The translations under genes and the position numbers were made by a program. A stretch of DNA of 64,000 bases from Metopolophium dirhodum (Eukaryota > Arthropoda > Insecta > Hemiptera > Aphididae), in the NCBI RefSeq assembly GCF_019925205.1, contig NC_083560.1, positions 36,750,270 to 36,814,269 on the forward strand. The letters are read 5' to 3'. The notes beneath the pieces were generated by a model that searched no databases, was not told the DNA's origin, and saw only the letters and a program-made list of their open reading frames with translations. Positions 24,961 to 36,582 of the stretch are shown here, piece by piece (the stretch's first letter is position 1; each line of letters starts with the position of its first letter).

Positions 24961-25658
24961 CTACAGAAAAAATAACAAAAATAATTATATGTGTTCAGAA
25001 AACTGATTTTTTTACAAACTATTATTAAATAAAATAAATTGTTTTACCTGTTATATAACCATTTGTAAACTGTAAATATTTAACAAATATATGTAAGATG
25101 TAAGATGTTGTAAGATGGGGTATATATATGATAATATAAAATTAATAATACCTATGTAACATGAAAAATTGAAAATTGAATGTACACTATCTGTTATAAT
25201 TATGTATGGTAAAAACTGTAATACCTATTAATATAAATTAATATAAAATAATAATTCATTGTTGATAATAATATGTAACATGAAATTTTAATGTACTATC
25301 TGTTATATTATGGATAATAACAACTGTAAAATCAAATTATAATTGAATTTCTCATGTTACCGTAACATACCTATGTGCCTTACCAGTTTACGAATATATT
25401 AGTATATTTTGTTTATTAATTGTTTTTTTTTGTTTTATCATACATCTTAATATTTTTAAATAATAAATATACATTACAATAATATTATTAATTATATTGT
25501 AAATTTTAATAGATTCCTTTATGTCCAGCGTCAGCAGCACCTAAATATTCCTCACTTTTTTAAAATTTTTTTCACCATTTTAAAACCAAAATAGTTTAAA
25601 CGATTTTATAATGAATATTTAACTGCTTTTGGTTTTAATAATTTCATGTATTTCTTAA

Positions 25659-25792
25659 GGGACACCACGACACAACACGGTCATTTGTTGTCTCTGTCTT
25701 ACAAGTGCGTAACAGAACAAATTTACTCTCAGTAGATTACGTTTAGCACAGCAAGTTTAAAAATTAAAATTCACCGAACTATTATGAAACTT
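25659..25792. repeat. One end of the TTAA-type MITE family
   Basis: TTAAGGGACACCACGACACA followed by CATTTGTTGTCTCTGTCTTA resembles the left end of the palindromic MITE at 2513. The partner end is not found, so this is a partial copy. It is also present in C2 from 63849. Confidence 0.5.
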
Positions 25793-25962
25793 AACGGTAA
25801 GAACTAATAACATTATCCGTGTTTGTATGTTGGTTTTTATATGATTGATCAATTGTTTAGCAAGTTATGCATTTTCATTCAATTACCCTAAATTAACCTA
25901 ACACACTTAAGAATTAAACTATCATAAAAATCCTCATACAAACACAGATATTGTTCTTACCA
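25793..25962. mobile_element. Small MITE with ~30 bp imperfect inverted ends
   Basis: GGTAAGAACTAATAACATTA at the left is mirrored by CAATATTGTTCTTACC-type sequence at the right (about 25935-25962), each followed inward by a CGTGTTTGTATG or CATACAAACACAG motif. The 170 bp unit has no gene and the TSD is unclear. The window ends inside its C2 copy. Confidence 0.45.
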
Positions 25963-25985
25963 TCAATAATTATAAACCGATTCGT

Positions 25986-26814
25986 CTCTACCGGCATAGT
26001 GCATATTACGTCCACTCGGGACTTATTGTACGAAAAAAATTACTAAAATATTATAACCACCTCCATTTTACAGAAGAATATAATGAAATATTATGATGGT
26101 ACATTTTTACATTCCTTGTTTTTCATTAGTTTATGTATTTTACTCATGGTGCATGTTTATAATATAAAACATCATAGTTGGTATAAACTTATATTGGCCA
26201 AAATGCATTTTCTGAGCTTTTCATCAAAGGCAACCCATCAATTCCAATCACTAATTTAATGGTTTCAATTGAAAATTGTTTATCAATGTACTTTACAGTA
26301 TTACTATACTGTATCGTACACCAAAATAGGTTTTTGATATATTCTTTCTGATATTAAAACAACGTTTTCCTCTGCGCGTTTCAAAAACATTTGAATGTCC
26401 ATGGTACTACACGAAATAAAATGACTCGTATCTCGATAGCATCACACGTTCTACTAAATAATAAGCATATAGTAACATCCAGCGGTCGTCAATAACGCAC
26501 ACATTTATCTAAAATCACATTATCGTTTAAATCTAATTTAATAGCTGTACGCAAACGAGTTGTCATTTTTCAGGTCAAAATTAGTATTAACCGGGTTTTC
26601 ACGTTTTTTGATGAACGCAAACGAGTTGTTAGTTGTCAGTCCCACCTACAATTATTGTAAACCAAACGATAAATTCAAAACCCAGAAGGTTCTAAAAAAA
26701 AATCATAAAAAAAAGAATATATAAATTTAAACAAACAAAAGGTTCAGACGGAACGAAATTGTATTAACATTAATAGAATAGAAAACTATAAAAATTGAAA
26801 ATTGATATTGTCTA
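25986..26814. other. AT-rich DNA with nothing recognised
   Basis: No coding pattern. The motif GCAAACGAGTTGT occurs twice (about 26550 and 26617), 67 bases apart. Confidence 0.4.
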
Positions 26815-27480
26815 TATATAAATAACTTAAAACAAATGAGAATATTTTTAAAATTATATCGTGTATACTTAGATAAACTTATGGATAATCTTGTATTACA
26901 TTTTCAAATCTTAGATTGAAAAAGAAAAATTTTTATGAATTCTCAACTCAAAATAATTTTTTTTCATCTACCTTTGAAACAATCACCTAGGTATTAAATT
27001 TTCAACCTTTTTTACCCAACATATAAAATTTTATTGATGTTTGTAGAAAAAAAAACTAAAAAAAATGGAAACTGAATATGTTCGTAAACAGCTCAAAATA
27101 AGTCAAAATGTTATGGTGTATATAAAATGCTAGTATAAACATTCAGTCAAAATTTCATGTACCTACGGTCATTTGTTTTAGAGTTACACCGAAAACCAAA
27201 ATCGATTTTCTCAAAAATAGATTTTGCGTAAAAATCTTTGTTTTTTCTTAATTTTTCTTTATTTTTATGTCGCTTTTGAGAACTACTGGGAAATGTTTAC
27301 TTTTTACCCCCCAAAGTACCAACTAGATTCACTTTCCTATCAGAAAAGTTACTGTTGAAGAAAATCCAAGCACTTTTACTGTCCTAAAAGGTGATGACAG
27401 ACACAAAAAAAAATTTAAAAAAAACACTCATCATTGTAAAATCAATACATTATACATTCATCGCTTCGCTCAGAATCTAA
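26815..27480 (-). mobile_element. Family D element, reversed and truncated
   Basis: Ends with TCATCGCTTCGCTCAGAATC at about 27459-27478, the reversed left end of family D. The other end is lost. Only one internal unit is intact. Confidence 0.65.
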
Positions 27481-28073
27481 TAAATTGAACATACCATACA
27501 TTAACAGTCAATTAGAAACTCAAAAATAAATACTGTACTCACTTCAAAAAATTATGGCAATCATTTATTTATTATTTTAAATTTAATTATTCATATAAAT
27601 ATCGCAACTAAGTTTTCACATACGTTATCAAAATGGAGAGCTTATTATTGACCGACTACAAAATACCGACCGTAGAAGACTCACCTTTTGAACTTGTATT
27701 ATAAAAGCGAGCCCGGTCTCGTTTTTCTCGCACAACAAAAATAGGCACCAATAATTGAAACGCGTAGACACGCTCACACTAAACCGGTCAAAATGCGCGT
27801 TCCTTCGCATGACGCATTTGAATCAATTACAACCAAACTATTTTTAATTTCGGTTATAAAGGCCGCAAAGAAACGTTGATGTATGATAATGTTGTGAACA
27901 AAACGAAACCGATCTATTGCTCAATCTTTATTAATAATTATTATTATAACAAAAAGGTTTTATTTTTTTCTTTCTATATATTTTTAAATTTTTATCATTG
28001 GGCCTCCCTTATGGGTTGGGGCCTTGGGCCCGTGTGTTCAACACACGCAACACACCCGGTTATTGCGGCACTG
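27481..28073. other. Mixed sequence before repeat A
   Basis: A GC-richer patch at 28000-28060 contains CCTCCCTTATGGGTTGGGGC and ACACACGCAACACACCCGG. No frame is convincing. This sequence replaces the usual upstream part of the 48-codon fragment. Confidence 0.35.
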
Positions 28074-28336
28074 GCCAACGGCCAGATGATAGAACCCGAA
28101 CTGGTAAGAAAGCTGTGGGAACTCCGCGACGCGTAATAGATTCTATGAATTAGATCTTGGCACTGTGAATTTGCATCGAACTACAATTTGTTGATCATTT
28201 GACGCTTCTACCACCAACCTATCAACCTTCTCCTATAAGACGGGTGCACGCAACACTAGTTAATTTTTACAGACCTTATATAAGTTCAAATTAGAACAAA
28301 ATTAGGTATATATTAAAACCAAGAATACCTAACTAT
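28066..28336. repeat. Partial third copy of repeat A next to copy 2
   Basis: About 270 bases match 28974-29243 and 4840-5108, including the coding-like end (28074-28136). The partial copy is followed directly by the start of copy 2 (28345), so there is a local tandem arrangement. Confidence 0.7.
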
Positions 28337-29693
28337 ACCTAACTATCAATTGTAAATACTTGACATTTTCATCAAATGTTTATTTAACATTTTCTATACA
28401 TGATAAAATTGTTAGTTAAAATCATCCATATTTCTTAAGTTTAAATTTATATTTTCAACAGGAACTAATAGTATGAAGTTTAAGTAGTTACTTCATAGAA
28501 ACAAATTGATAATTGATACAAAACAACAAATATGAGCTAGTTAACGGACTAGGTACGTGGAACATAAATATCACTGTGAAACAGACAATTAAAAAAGAAA
28601 ACTATGCGTTACATAATTATGTCTAATACGACTTTAATACCTATATTTCTTAATGTGATATCAAAGTAACACCATTTTATGAAAAAAATTATATCGTCGT
28701 GGTACTCTTGTGAATTAAAATATAAGTGTATCAAAGTAGCCCCATGAAATCAAAGTAACCCAGGTTATGCCCATTCTACGGTAGTTAAAAGTTTATATAA
28801 TTTTCAACTTTTATTACTAGTGCTACGTACGGTACCCCTCAACTCCGCTCCTTCACATGTTAGAATATACGAATATCTAATGCATGGGTAACACATAGAT
28901 GGTTGGGATGATGTTAGCGTAGTGCACAAAACCCTGGGAGAGCATCATTATAATTTATTGTTAGCAACAGATTCAGCATCCGCCAACGGCCAGATGATAG
29001 AACCCGAACTGGTAAGAAAGCTGTGGGAACTCCGCGACGCGCAATAGATTCTATGAATTAGATCTTGGCACTGTGAATTTGCATCGAACTACAATTTGTT
29101 GATCATTTGACGCTTCTACCACCAACCTATCAACCTTCTCCTATAAGACGGGTGCACGCAACACTAGTTAATTTTTACAGACCTTATATAAGTTCAAATT
29201 AGAACAAAATTAGGTATATATTAAAACCAAGAATACCTAACTGTTATAGTAAATTTATTTTGTTTTCAGTGAAAAATATTATTCGTGGGTATATGAAAAT
29301 GTTAGAGTATATAATTATATTTTATGCATACAATTACAATTTCAAATGTAATTGTTATACTACCTACTTTTGTACTAATGCTTAAAAGTAAAATAAATTA
29401 CATTAACCACAAAAATTTCATCAAATACGGACTAGTATACAATTATTTTAGATAATTTTATTTAAATTTAACGCCATCCATTTCAATGACACACTGTACA
29501 GCAGAATGACTTTCACTTTACACTGTACTCGATTTTGAAATTTTAAGATTTTTTTTTCCATTATAAGTTGTTTTACATTCCTTAAATCACTTTTTTCGAT
29601 AATTTTTAAAAACTTAAAGTTTTTTAGGGTATATGTAGGTTGCATTATAAAGTAAAATTGTTTAGGTTCAAAATGCATTAAACAAGATTTTTT

Positions 29694-30209
29694 ACTGTGA
29701 AGTGTGATCCACCGTCGAATGACGTTAAACCGTAGGTATTGGTGTTAAATAAGTAACACGTAGATTACGTATACTAAGATTACCAATTTATTAAATTAGA
29801 CACTTGTTGTAACAATGTATATAATGCTTTTATAAGTTGATATTAATACTAAATATTTCAAGTAAACACAAAAGAATTAATGTATATATAATTAATGTAA
29901 TGAATCTATATAAATACTGACACTGAGAGAGGTTCTGATTAAAACTATATGAGGCTCTGTAATAAACTATAAAAGATGCTCTGACCAGTAACACGGGTGT
30001 TACTCACTCTTTCGACCTTACACGACTGCCGTCCGCCGGGCGAGGCCCGCCGCAACGGTCCGTCCAGGCCTCTAAGAATGTGCTGAACCAGCCCTTTCGG
30101 TCACGTAGACCATCGTGAGAACCGAATCGGTCACACACTCGTCTTACCCCGAGTCATCACATTTATCCCTATATATGTATTACATACATACATATATATA
30201 CATAGTACA

Positions 30210-30245
<36 letters not shown>

Positions 30246-30313
30246 CATAGTACATACATACATACATACATACATACATACATACATACGCGTGCATGCA
30301 TATACAACAACTG
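29694..30313. mobile_element. Solo LTR carrying a CATA microsatellite
   Basis: The insertion 29698-30309 starts TGAAGTGTGATCC and ends TACAACA, and is flanked by ACTG on both sides (29694-29697, 30310-30313). Repeat A copy 1 has the uninterrupted site TTTTTTACTGCATTATATTC near 5547, which proves the insertion and its 4 bp duplication. TG...CA ends and a 4 bp TSD fit a gypsy-type or related LTR. It contains a CG-rich block at 30020-30150. No coding part remains. Confidence 0.75.
30178..30292. repeat. (CATA)n microsatellite
   Basis: Two runs of CATA units separated by TATATATACATAGTA. Open frames on both strands here simply translate the repeat. Confidence 0.9.
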
Positions 30314-31360
30314 CATTATATTCACAGCCATAATTATAATAATTTTAAAATCAAATTAATTTTTTTTTCATAGTTATATAATATGTACAGTGAAACATCC
30401 ATATTATAAAGTCTCGTGGACTCATATGAGCAACAAAAAAAATTTTTATCATGAAGAATTTCGTAAAATAGAAGTAAATACCTACATTTGGATCTCTAAA
30501 ATATTAAGTTAAACAAAACATTTTGTTAGTTGGAAGTTCATTGTAGGGAAGTTTCCCTGTAGTTATACTATAAATATATAATTACAGTGGACACTTTTTT
30601 TTTAACATATTTGTTTTAAATAGTTTCACTTTGAGGACTCCCTAGTGTCTACGAATATATCTTTCTATGTGGACAATAATTGAAATGTCCGATAGTCTAT
30701 ATTTTTACCTATGATAGTGGTAGGTACGTGTCCAATATTATTTAAGATAATCACGAGATTCGGGGTATTGGCATTTAAATTCAGAGCACTAAGCACCCTT
30801 AGAACGCCTGTGATTTACGCCGATGCGCATAGGTCAACATTTTCAAATTACCACTGGAGTCCTGGTGCTGTTATAGGGAACATAACGATATATTTTGGTA
30901 TAAGCGCACATTTGTGTAAAAATAAAAGAACGGTCATAACAGGTATCGGTGATAAATTTAAATTTTTTCGATGGCTGAAAATTAAACAACATTCAAACAT
31001 GTAACATGTAAAATGAAAAAACATAAAATTTCTTATAATATTCAGATTACATTTTTTGAAATTCCAAAAACTTTGTTGAACTATACGTCTATACCTTCGT
31101 CAATTTATTATTAAATACAATTATAATAAACTTTGAAATACTACTTTTCCTACTGAAATTATGGGTTGTAAGCGTAAATTCAAAATCAATGATGATGGTG
31201 ACTAATTATAATGACCACGTAAGAATATCGAAAAAAAAATGCCGTAATTCATTGACCGCGATCAATTGGCTGACTGGATAAACTTATCGCGTTATCTGTT
31301 GTCCTAGAAATATAAAAATAAATATCAAAACATTTATTTTTTTATTTTTTGTTAAATGTA

Positions 31361-32500
31361 GCCAAACTTATGAGAGTTATTAAATTACAATGTAGATTCT
31401 ACTCTTACTATGAAGTTTATTTTTTTTTTTATATTTGTATACATAATTTAAACCAGAAGGAGTGCTTTGATTTCAACATATAGTACCTTATCTTTTAGCT
31501 AGCAAATTGGATTTGAAGATGGTACTCAGGGACGGCACGAGAAAAATCTGATAGGGGGGGGGGGGGGTTGTCACGACCTCTCATGGCCCACTTCCCTCCG
31601 GCCATGAGTGAAACATCCATATTACAAAGTAAATATTCTAGTAAATGTTCTCGTGGACTCATATGAGCAACAAAAAAAATAACCTAGAGAGGTCATTTTT
31701 CGGTTTTATCAATAATTATTTAATGCCACGGGAAAAATCATCGAAAAATTACGAAAAACCACTAAAAATGGGATTGTAATTAATTAATTAATTAAAAACG
31801 CTTTGTGTATTACCATAGAAACGAATAAAAAATTATAATATTATAATATTAATTCAACTTACATGATATTATAAATAATAACAATATAATATATCCAGAC
31901 TGACAAACCGTCTCCGCTCAGAATCGTTTTTCTTATACAATGATATTATATCATTGAATTCAAGTTTAATACAGTATATTATACAATGTCTGAAGTTAAA
32001 ATTTTGACATTTATCAAAATCACGAAAATTGGTAAATTGTTGCAAATGAGAAATTCATAAAAACTTTTCCATGTATATCTAAGAATTTTAATAACCATAC
32101 AACATTACCCTTAAGTTTTTTTACATTTAACAAAAAAAAAAAGTTTACCGAAAAGTCAAATTAATTTATTAAGGGCGTTTGACATTGATTTACCCGTAAA
32201 TTATTAACTAAAATTATTATTAATTCAAACAGGTACTAGGAGTTTTCTTTACAACGTGTTTTGACTTATTTATACGAATTTGAAATTTGAAATTTTCTTA
32301 TTTTTTTATTCTATAACTAATGTCTATACAATTTTATTCGTTGGATTAACAATTTTTAAAATTAATACAAGGTTCCTCATAAGTAGTTAAAATAGCAGTT
32401 GAGATATAAGTGTTTAAAGATCAAACATGACGAAATTTATCAAACTGAAATTTTACGAATCATTTAGTACCTACCTAGGTAAAAATATGTATATTAGATT
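31361..32500. other. AT-rich DNA with a G-run and a 9 bp hairpin
   Basis: A run of about 15 G at 31553-31567 is followed by the perfect inverted pair CTCATGGCC/GGCCATGAG (31580-31588 and 31600-31608). CAGGGACGGCACGAG before the G-run resembles the end of the hAT element at 47105, so this may be a broken hAT copy. A family D right-end fragment lies at 31892-31975. Confidence 0.45.
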
Positions 32501-32501
32501 T

Positions 32502-32740
32502 TTGAGGACAGAATATAAATCTTAGTTAGTGGAAAATATATTACGCCGTGAAAATTCAAAATTGCTTAGATCTGAAATGGGTACCTACCTAGATTTTTTT
32601 CAAATATATTTTGCAATAGTATATAGGTTAGGTATATCTACTCCTAATTTGATTTTTCACTGTTAAAAAATATATATATTTTATTATTCTTAAAAAATTT
32701 AAACAGTAGACATTTAAAAAAAATAAATATATTTAATTAT
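32502..32740. repeat. Copy of repeat 11095-11335
   Basis: Close match to 11095-11335 in the same orientation. The continuation found at 11341 is here displaced to 34009. Confidence 0.7.
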
Positions 32741-34008
32741 AAAAATTTTAACCATCTCATCATAAGTGCACTTTAGTTTTTATTAAATTTTAACGGATCT
32801 CCCCCATATCTTTGCTTTTAGTCTTACAATCTAAATGATCTATAACTCACCAATTGGCACAGTGCACAATGCAATTTATTGTATTTAGTACAATATGCCT
32901 CAATGTATTTCTGTAAAGTAAATAATTAAAAAACTGAATTATGTGACAATATTACAATAAAGTTCGATTCATTATAGGATTTATTTTTAAAATATTTAAA
33001 AATAAACATAAATTATTGTACAAAAAAGATAAAAAAAAAAGATACTTAACGAGAAATATTTTCAATATTTACCTATAATTCTTTAATTCTTAAATTAATT
33101 AATTCATTTTTATAAAAAAAAAAAAATACCGTAATGAATATTTAATATTTATTAATTAGAATTGATAATTTTTTTATGTTTGAATACCTAAATATAAAAT
33201 ATTATTGGTTTTCAGTAAATTGAAGACATTCCGAAATCTATAATTGATGACAATCTAGTGGATAAGGTGAAATATAATTGCCTCAATCTAGAGAAAAATA
33301 TAAATAAATTGCGTGTAAATAATTTTAGGGAATCGTGTTATAGCCAAGTAAGTAAGGGGTGAGGTGTAAAATGTTAGGTTTGGTGGAGATAAATTATTAT
33401 CAAATTAATTTAGTTAATAATGCAAGATAATATTATTTGTGTGTGGCTCGTCGTTAGGTTTCGGTTTCGGTTTCAGATGTCGGTATTGATTTTTTCCGAT
33501 TTCGGACACCGGTATTGATTTTTAATAAAGGTCGTCGGAACTTTTCAATAGTGCAAGTCGATTCTTCCTTTTGAATATAACATGTAAATTATAACTTACT
33601 TACAGGATTGGTCGATTTTCTTCCCATTTTAATAAGTAACAAAGACACAAAGTACAAACAATGTATTCCTAATGTTAAGAAGAGTAAAGACCACGAGAAA
33701 CTACGATAAAATATGTCTGAATGCCTACAAAATAGGTAATAACTTAAATGATCGCAGTTAGATGGTATTATCCAAATGTCAATCACAATATGATCACAAT
33801 TGTTGACTGATAATGACAGAGACCACTGACCAGTGTGATTGGTGGTGGGTTGGGAAGGTAAACATTTTTCAGTCGATGGCTTTTAGGGAAACCCAGACAA
33901 TTATGTTATAACTTTATAAGTATTTATAAGTTTATAACATAAATATTAATACCTAATTTATAAGTATATTATACAGTACTATATATACTCAGTATCATAT
34001 TATTTATT
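32741..34008. other. 1.27 kb insert splitting the composite repeat
   Basis: Absent between 11335 and 11341. It is AT-rich with a purine/pyrimidine-patterned block of GGTTTCGGTTTCGG and CGGTATTGATTTTT units at 33450-33530. No transposase or clear terminal repeats; either an insertion here or a deletion in the other copy. Confidence 0.4.
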
Positions 34009-34260
34009 GTTTGCGTCGCAGCGATTGTGTTAATTTAAGGGTCAGAAGCCTAGAACCCTACCCCTGCGTACGCCACTGTTTACTGATGAAAATCGTGAAT
34101 GTTCAATTTGTAAAAGAAAAAGTCCAATCCAGACTAATTTCCCTGTATCTCCAAAAATCTCTCAAGTGGTTAATTTGACCATACCTACTTATTTCGGTGA
34201 GTATTTATATAAAGTGAACGATATGTTCCAGTGTTTATATTGAGGTTTGCGGAAAGAAAC
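34009..34260. repeat. Copy of repeat 11341-11512, extended
   Basis: Matches 11341-11512 and continues to about 34260 as the reverse complement of 21640-21800 (segment C). The frame around ENRECSICK is again visible. Confidence 0.6.
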
Positions 34261-34624
34261 CTGTTATACAAATATAAAACAAGTTGTTGAGTCATTTATT
34301 ATCTTTGAAATAAAGGCATTTTCCCTACAAGTACAAGGATTGAGATTAAGACTTTTTAACATCTTTTAAGCGGCTCATACACGATCAATATTCGATATTG
34401 GCAACACAATTGACCGATTATTGGTTGTATTCAAGTCAGTGGCGGCTTGTGAAAGAAAGGGGTGGAACGGCATCAGTGTGTATTATTATAGTAGTGCAGT
34501 AGTGCCACACATAATACAATATCCATTCCTATATTAATGTGCGAGGGGTTTGCGTGCCGGAATGTGGATGAGAGACAGACTGCTTTTATATGGTGCTTCT
34601 CACTCTAGCAAGGGGATTTATCAT

Positions 34625-34905
34625 TATTTTATTATGAGACCCCATGTAACGTTCATGCACGTGTTGTAAAGGAATATCAATACTGCAAATAATAACATTG
34701 AAGAACCTTTCACAACTCTCGAAATAACTAAAATAACAGAAATTATTACTAAAATCATGTACGATTTGTCATCAGATTCAGTGACGTCAATAGATACTTT
34801 ATGTAAACGACTAAGAAATTATATGAAATTTTATACGATCCAAGGGATTTACTAGATTATGATAGATGGTTTAAAAAAAAAAAATATAAGATAATAATAA
34901 ATAAG
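34625..34905 (+). pseudogene. Unrecognised virus-like coding fragment upstream of a decayed envelope gene
   Basis: Two plus-strand pieces read as protein. The first (34625-34692) has an ETPCNVHARVVKEY stretch. The second (34691 to 34905) starts NNIEEPFTTLEITKITEII, contains SIDTLCKRLRNYMK and then, after a one- or two-base shift near 34840, DPRDLLDYDRWFKKKKYK. Codon use and continuity over ~70 residues look like real but dead coding sequence. It does not resemble an integrase tail, which would be expected upstream of a retroviral-type envelope gene. I do not recognise the family. It lies 40 bases before the splice-acceptor-like site of the next gene. Confidence 0.35.
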
Positions 34906-34944
34906 GTAGTTAGTTTAATATAAATATAATTTTATACTTTTAGA

Positions 34945-35616
34945 TTGGTGATGATAATTGGTAGTCTAGTCAAATCTGATGAAATAAATACATCAGAATA
35001 CTAATTTGGATATATGCCTTATGGACATGGCAAAGGATTATATTACGAAAATTTAGGACCTACTAGGATTATAGGGGCTGAATATAAACTCGTCACATAT
35101 TTTTCGTTAAAGGAGTACAACACATGAACACAAACACCTGGAAACATGTGGGAAGTAAAGCACTAACCATACTGTACCATTACTAACACAAATTATAAGG
35201 ACTTCATACCTACAACTAACATAAAAAACATGTTAGAAATGATACCTGAACACATATATAGATTCGAGGTAAATAAAGAATGGGGAGACATACCAAATAT
35301 GCAGTTGACGGATCTACACGGCGTATCTAAGTCTTTGGATGAAGTACAACAAATAGTTGATCCAGAATTTTTAAGAGAACAGAGCCAAAAACACCAGTTT
35401 ATACACAGTAACATACTATATGTAACAATAATATTATTAGCTAACTCTCATACTCATAATAGCAATATATATATATTAATTAAATGCAAATATATTAGTG
35501 ATGAGCAAGTAATAGATATACCCAGAAGGATAGTTAAATATAGACCATCAAACAGAAGTGACTACATAAGAGGGTTTGCAGATACACTATTCACTCCACC
35601 ACCGTCACCAGGATAA
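34945..35616 (+). pseudogene. Decayed F-type (errantivirus/baculovirus-like) envelope gene, internally deleted
   Basis: The N-terminal part (from about 34950) has a hydrophobic leader, then, at 35035-35128, a segment with GLYYEN-GP and a following YKLVTY pattern. This aligns with the start of the intact envelope frame at 58581-58440. A stop interrupts the leader at about 35001 and the frame is lost after 35130. The C-terminal part, open from 35190 to a TAA at 35614-35616, has a DLHGVSKSL segment aligned to MEDLHKVSGS of the intact envelope, then a hydrophobic membrane-spanning stretch and a Pro-rich tail. The middle of the ectodomain, several hundred residues, is missing. TTTTAG just before 34944 resembles a 3' splice site, as in the intact element. 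Pairing of the two parts is by alignment with the intact copy; the virus or transposon it came from is not clear. Confidence 0.6.
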
Positions 35617-35859
35617 ATAGTAGTGAAAAAAAAATAATAATAATAAAAATAGAATAAATAAGGAATAATTACTAGTTAAATTAGAGTAAAAATAATAATA
35701 ATAATAATAAATAAATAATAACTTAGGTAATTAATAATAATAATAAATGTATATAAATAATAATGATGCAAACAAAATAATATAAATTATGTTTCAGAAA
35801 ATAAACAAGAGAACGTCAAAATAAAATATATGTTAACCAATAAAATATAAACTATAAAC

Positions 35860-36190
35860 ATGGGTGGAAATGCACCAATATCTTTAGAATATTCATTAAC
35901 TTTACATGTGATCGATTTTATTAAAGAATTAAAAGAAGTGTTATTAACTAATGCACATATTCAGTACGAAGAAACATAATATACTTAAGCTGTTTTGAAC
36001 ATCACGTACTATAAGCACACAATAGAATGCCCATACCACTATCAGAAGAAGAATGAAACTTAGTGATGATTCCTTTGACCACATATCTCCATCCATTTTG
36101 TAACATTACACGTCCGAATAGATCAATTTGTTTAACTATAGGTGCAATATAAAATCAATTAATAGACGTATTTTTACCACCCATTTATTT
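35860..36190 (+). pseudogene. Unrecognised ~125-residue protein, paralogue A (decayed)
   Basis: Starts at ATG 35860 (MGGNAPISLEYSLTL) and stays open for 39 codons to a stop near 35977. After a one-base shift, the next frame continues with a CFEHHV segment, then PIPL, and near the end NRSICLTIGAI, with two more stops. Each of these aligns in order with the paralogue at 38048-38423. Several stops and at least one shift show it is not functional. The protein has no recognised family. A Cys-x2-Cys-x3-His-like cluster in the paralogue is only partly kept here. It lies 240 bases after the decayed envelope gene, in the same orientation. Confidence 0.55.
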
Positions 36191-36370
36191 TTATAAATAA
36201 ATCCTTGTTAAACATATACAAAATAAAATAAATCAAAATAAATCAAAAAAACAATAAAAATAAATAAATTATAAAATAAATTATAAATACGTAAAAACAA
36301 AAAAATAATACGTAAAAATAATATATCGTAAGTAATATTAACAACAATTAGGATATGTAGTAATAATAAC
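36191..36370. other. A-rich spacer before a LINE insertion
   Basis: Repeated AAATAAAT and TACGTAAAAA units and no gene. The same kind of A-rich leader precedes paralogue B. Confidence 0.4.
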
Positions 36371-36448
36371 GTCAGTCCGGCTATTACGCTCAACGTGCAC
36401 GCACGCAGTTGCCTATGAGCTCCGTTATCGCACTCGCAGTTCGATAAT

Positions 36449-36582
36449 ATGGTAGACAAAGTCCACGACACCGGTGGCGAGTCGCTCCAGACATCAATGT
36501 CTAACAAACGCAATTTTTCAAATTCGTCAATTTCGCCAAAAGTTGCTGATAAAAAGTCAAAAAAATTCGTTATGAGTTCGCC
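36449..36582 (+). pseudogene. N-terminal part of LINE ORF1, out of frame
   Basis: ATG at 36449 opens a frame of about 44 codons (Ser/Lys-rich, ending KKSKKFVMSSP) that runs next to, but in a different frame from, the main ORF1 at 36583. Its composition and position fit the disordered N-terminus of ORF1 proteins. A one-base shift at about 36575-36590 would separate them. The frame carries on by chance to 36769. Confidence 0.5.

Larger units (their letters stand above)
21197..25985. repeat. Segmental repeat C, copy 1
   Basis: This ~4.8 kb recurs at 52336-56114 and resumes at 63139-64000 after the errantivirus insertion. It contains a solo LTR, a MITE with GGGCAGAGGACTTGTAG ends, a G/C homopolymer tract, a CpG-rich block and a small MITE. 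As copy 1 lacks the errantivirus, it supplies the empty site (…GGTACGTGCGAACAAC… at 24940-24955). Confidence 0.85.
28345..31360. repeat. Segmental repeat A, copy 2
   Basis: Same orientation as 4213-6600. It carries a 612 bp solo LTR absent from copy 1. The 48-codon coding-like fragment is at 28901-29047, and a frame like that at 6019 is at 30711-31004 with a slightly longer open end. Confidence 0.8.

Noticed and set aside
30000..30160. CG-rich block considered as a host promoter
   Set aside because: It is inside the solo LTR defined by TG/CA ends and a 4 bp duplication, so it belongs to the LTR.
30115..30333. Open frames over the CATA array on both strands
   Set aside because: They translate a microsatellite (Tyr-Ile-His-Thr repeats).
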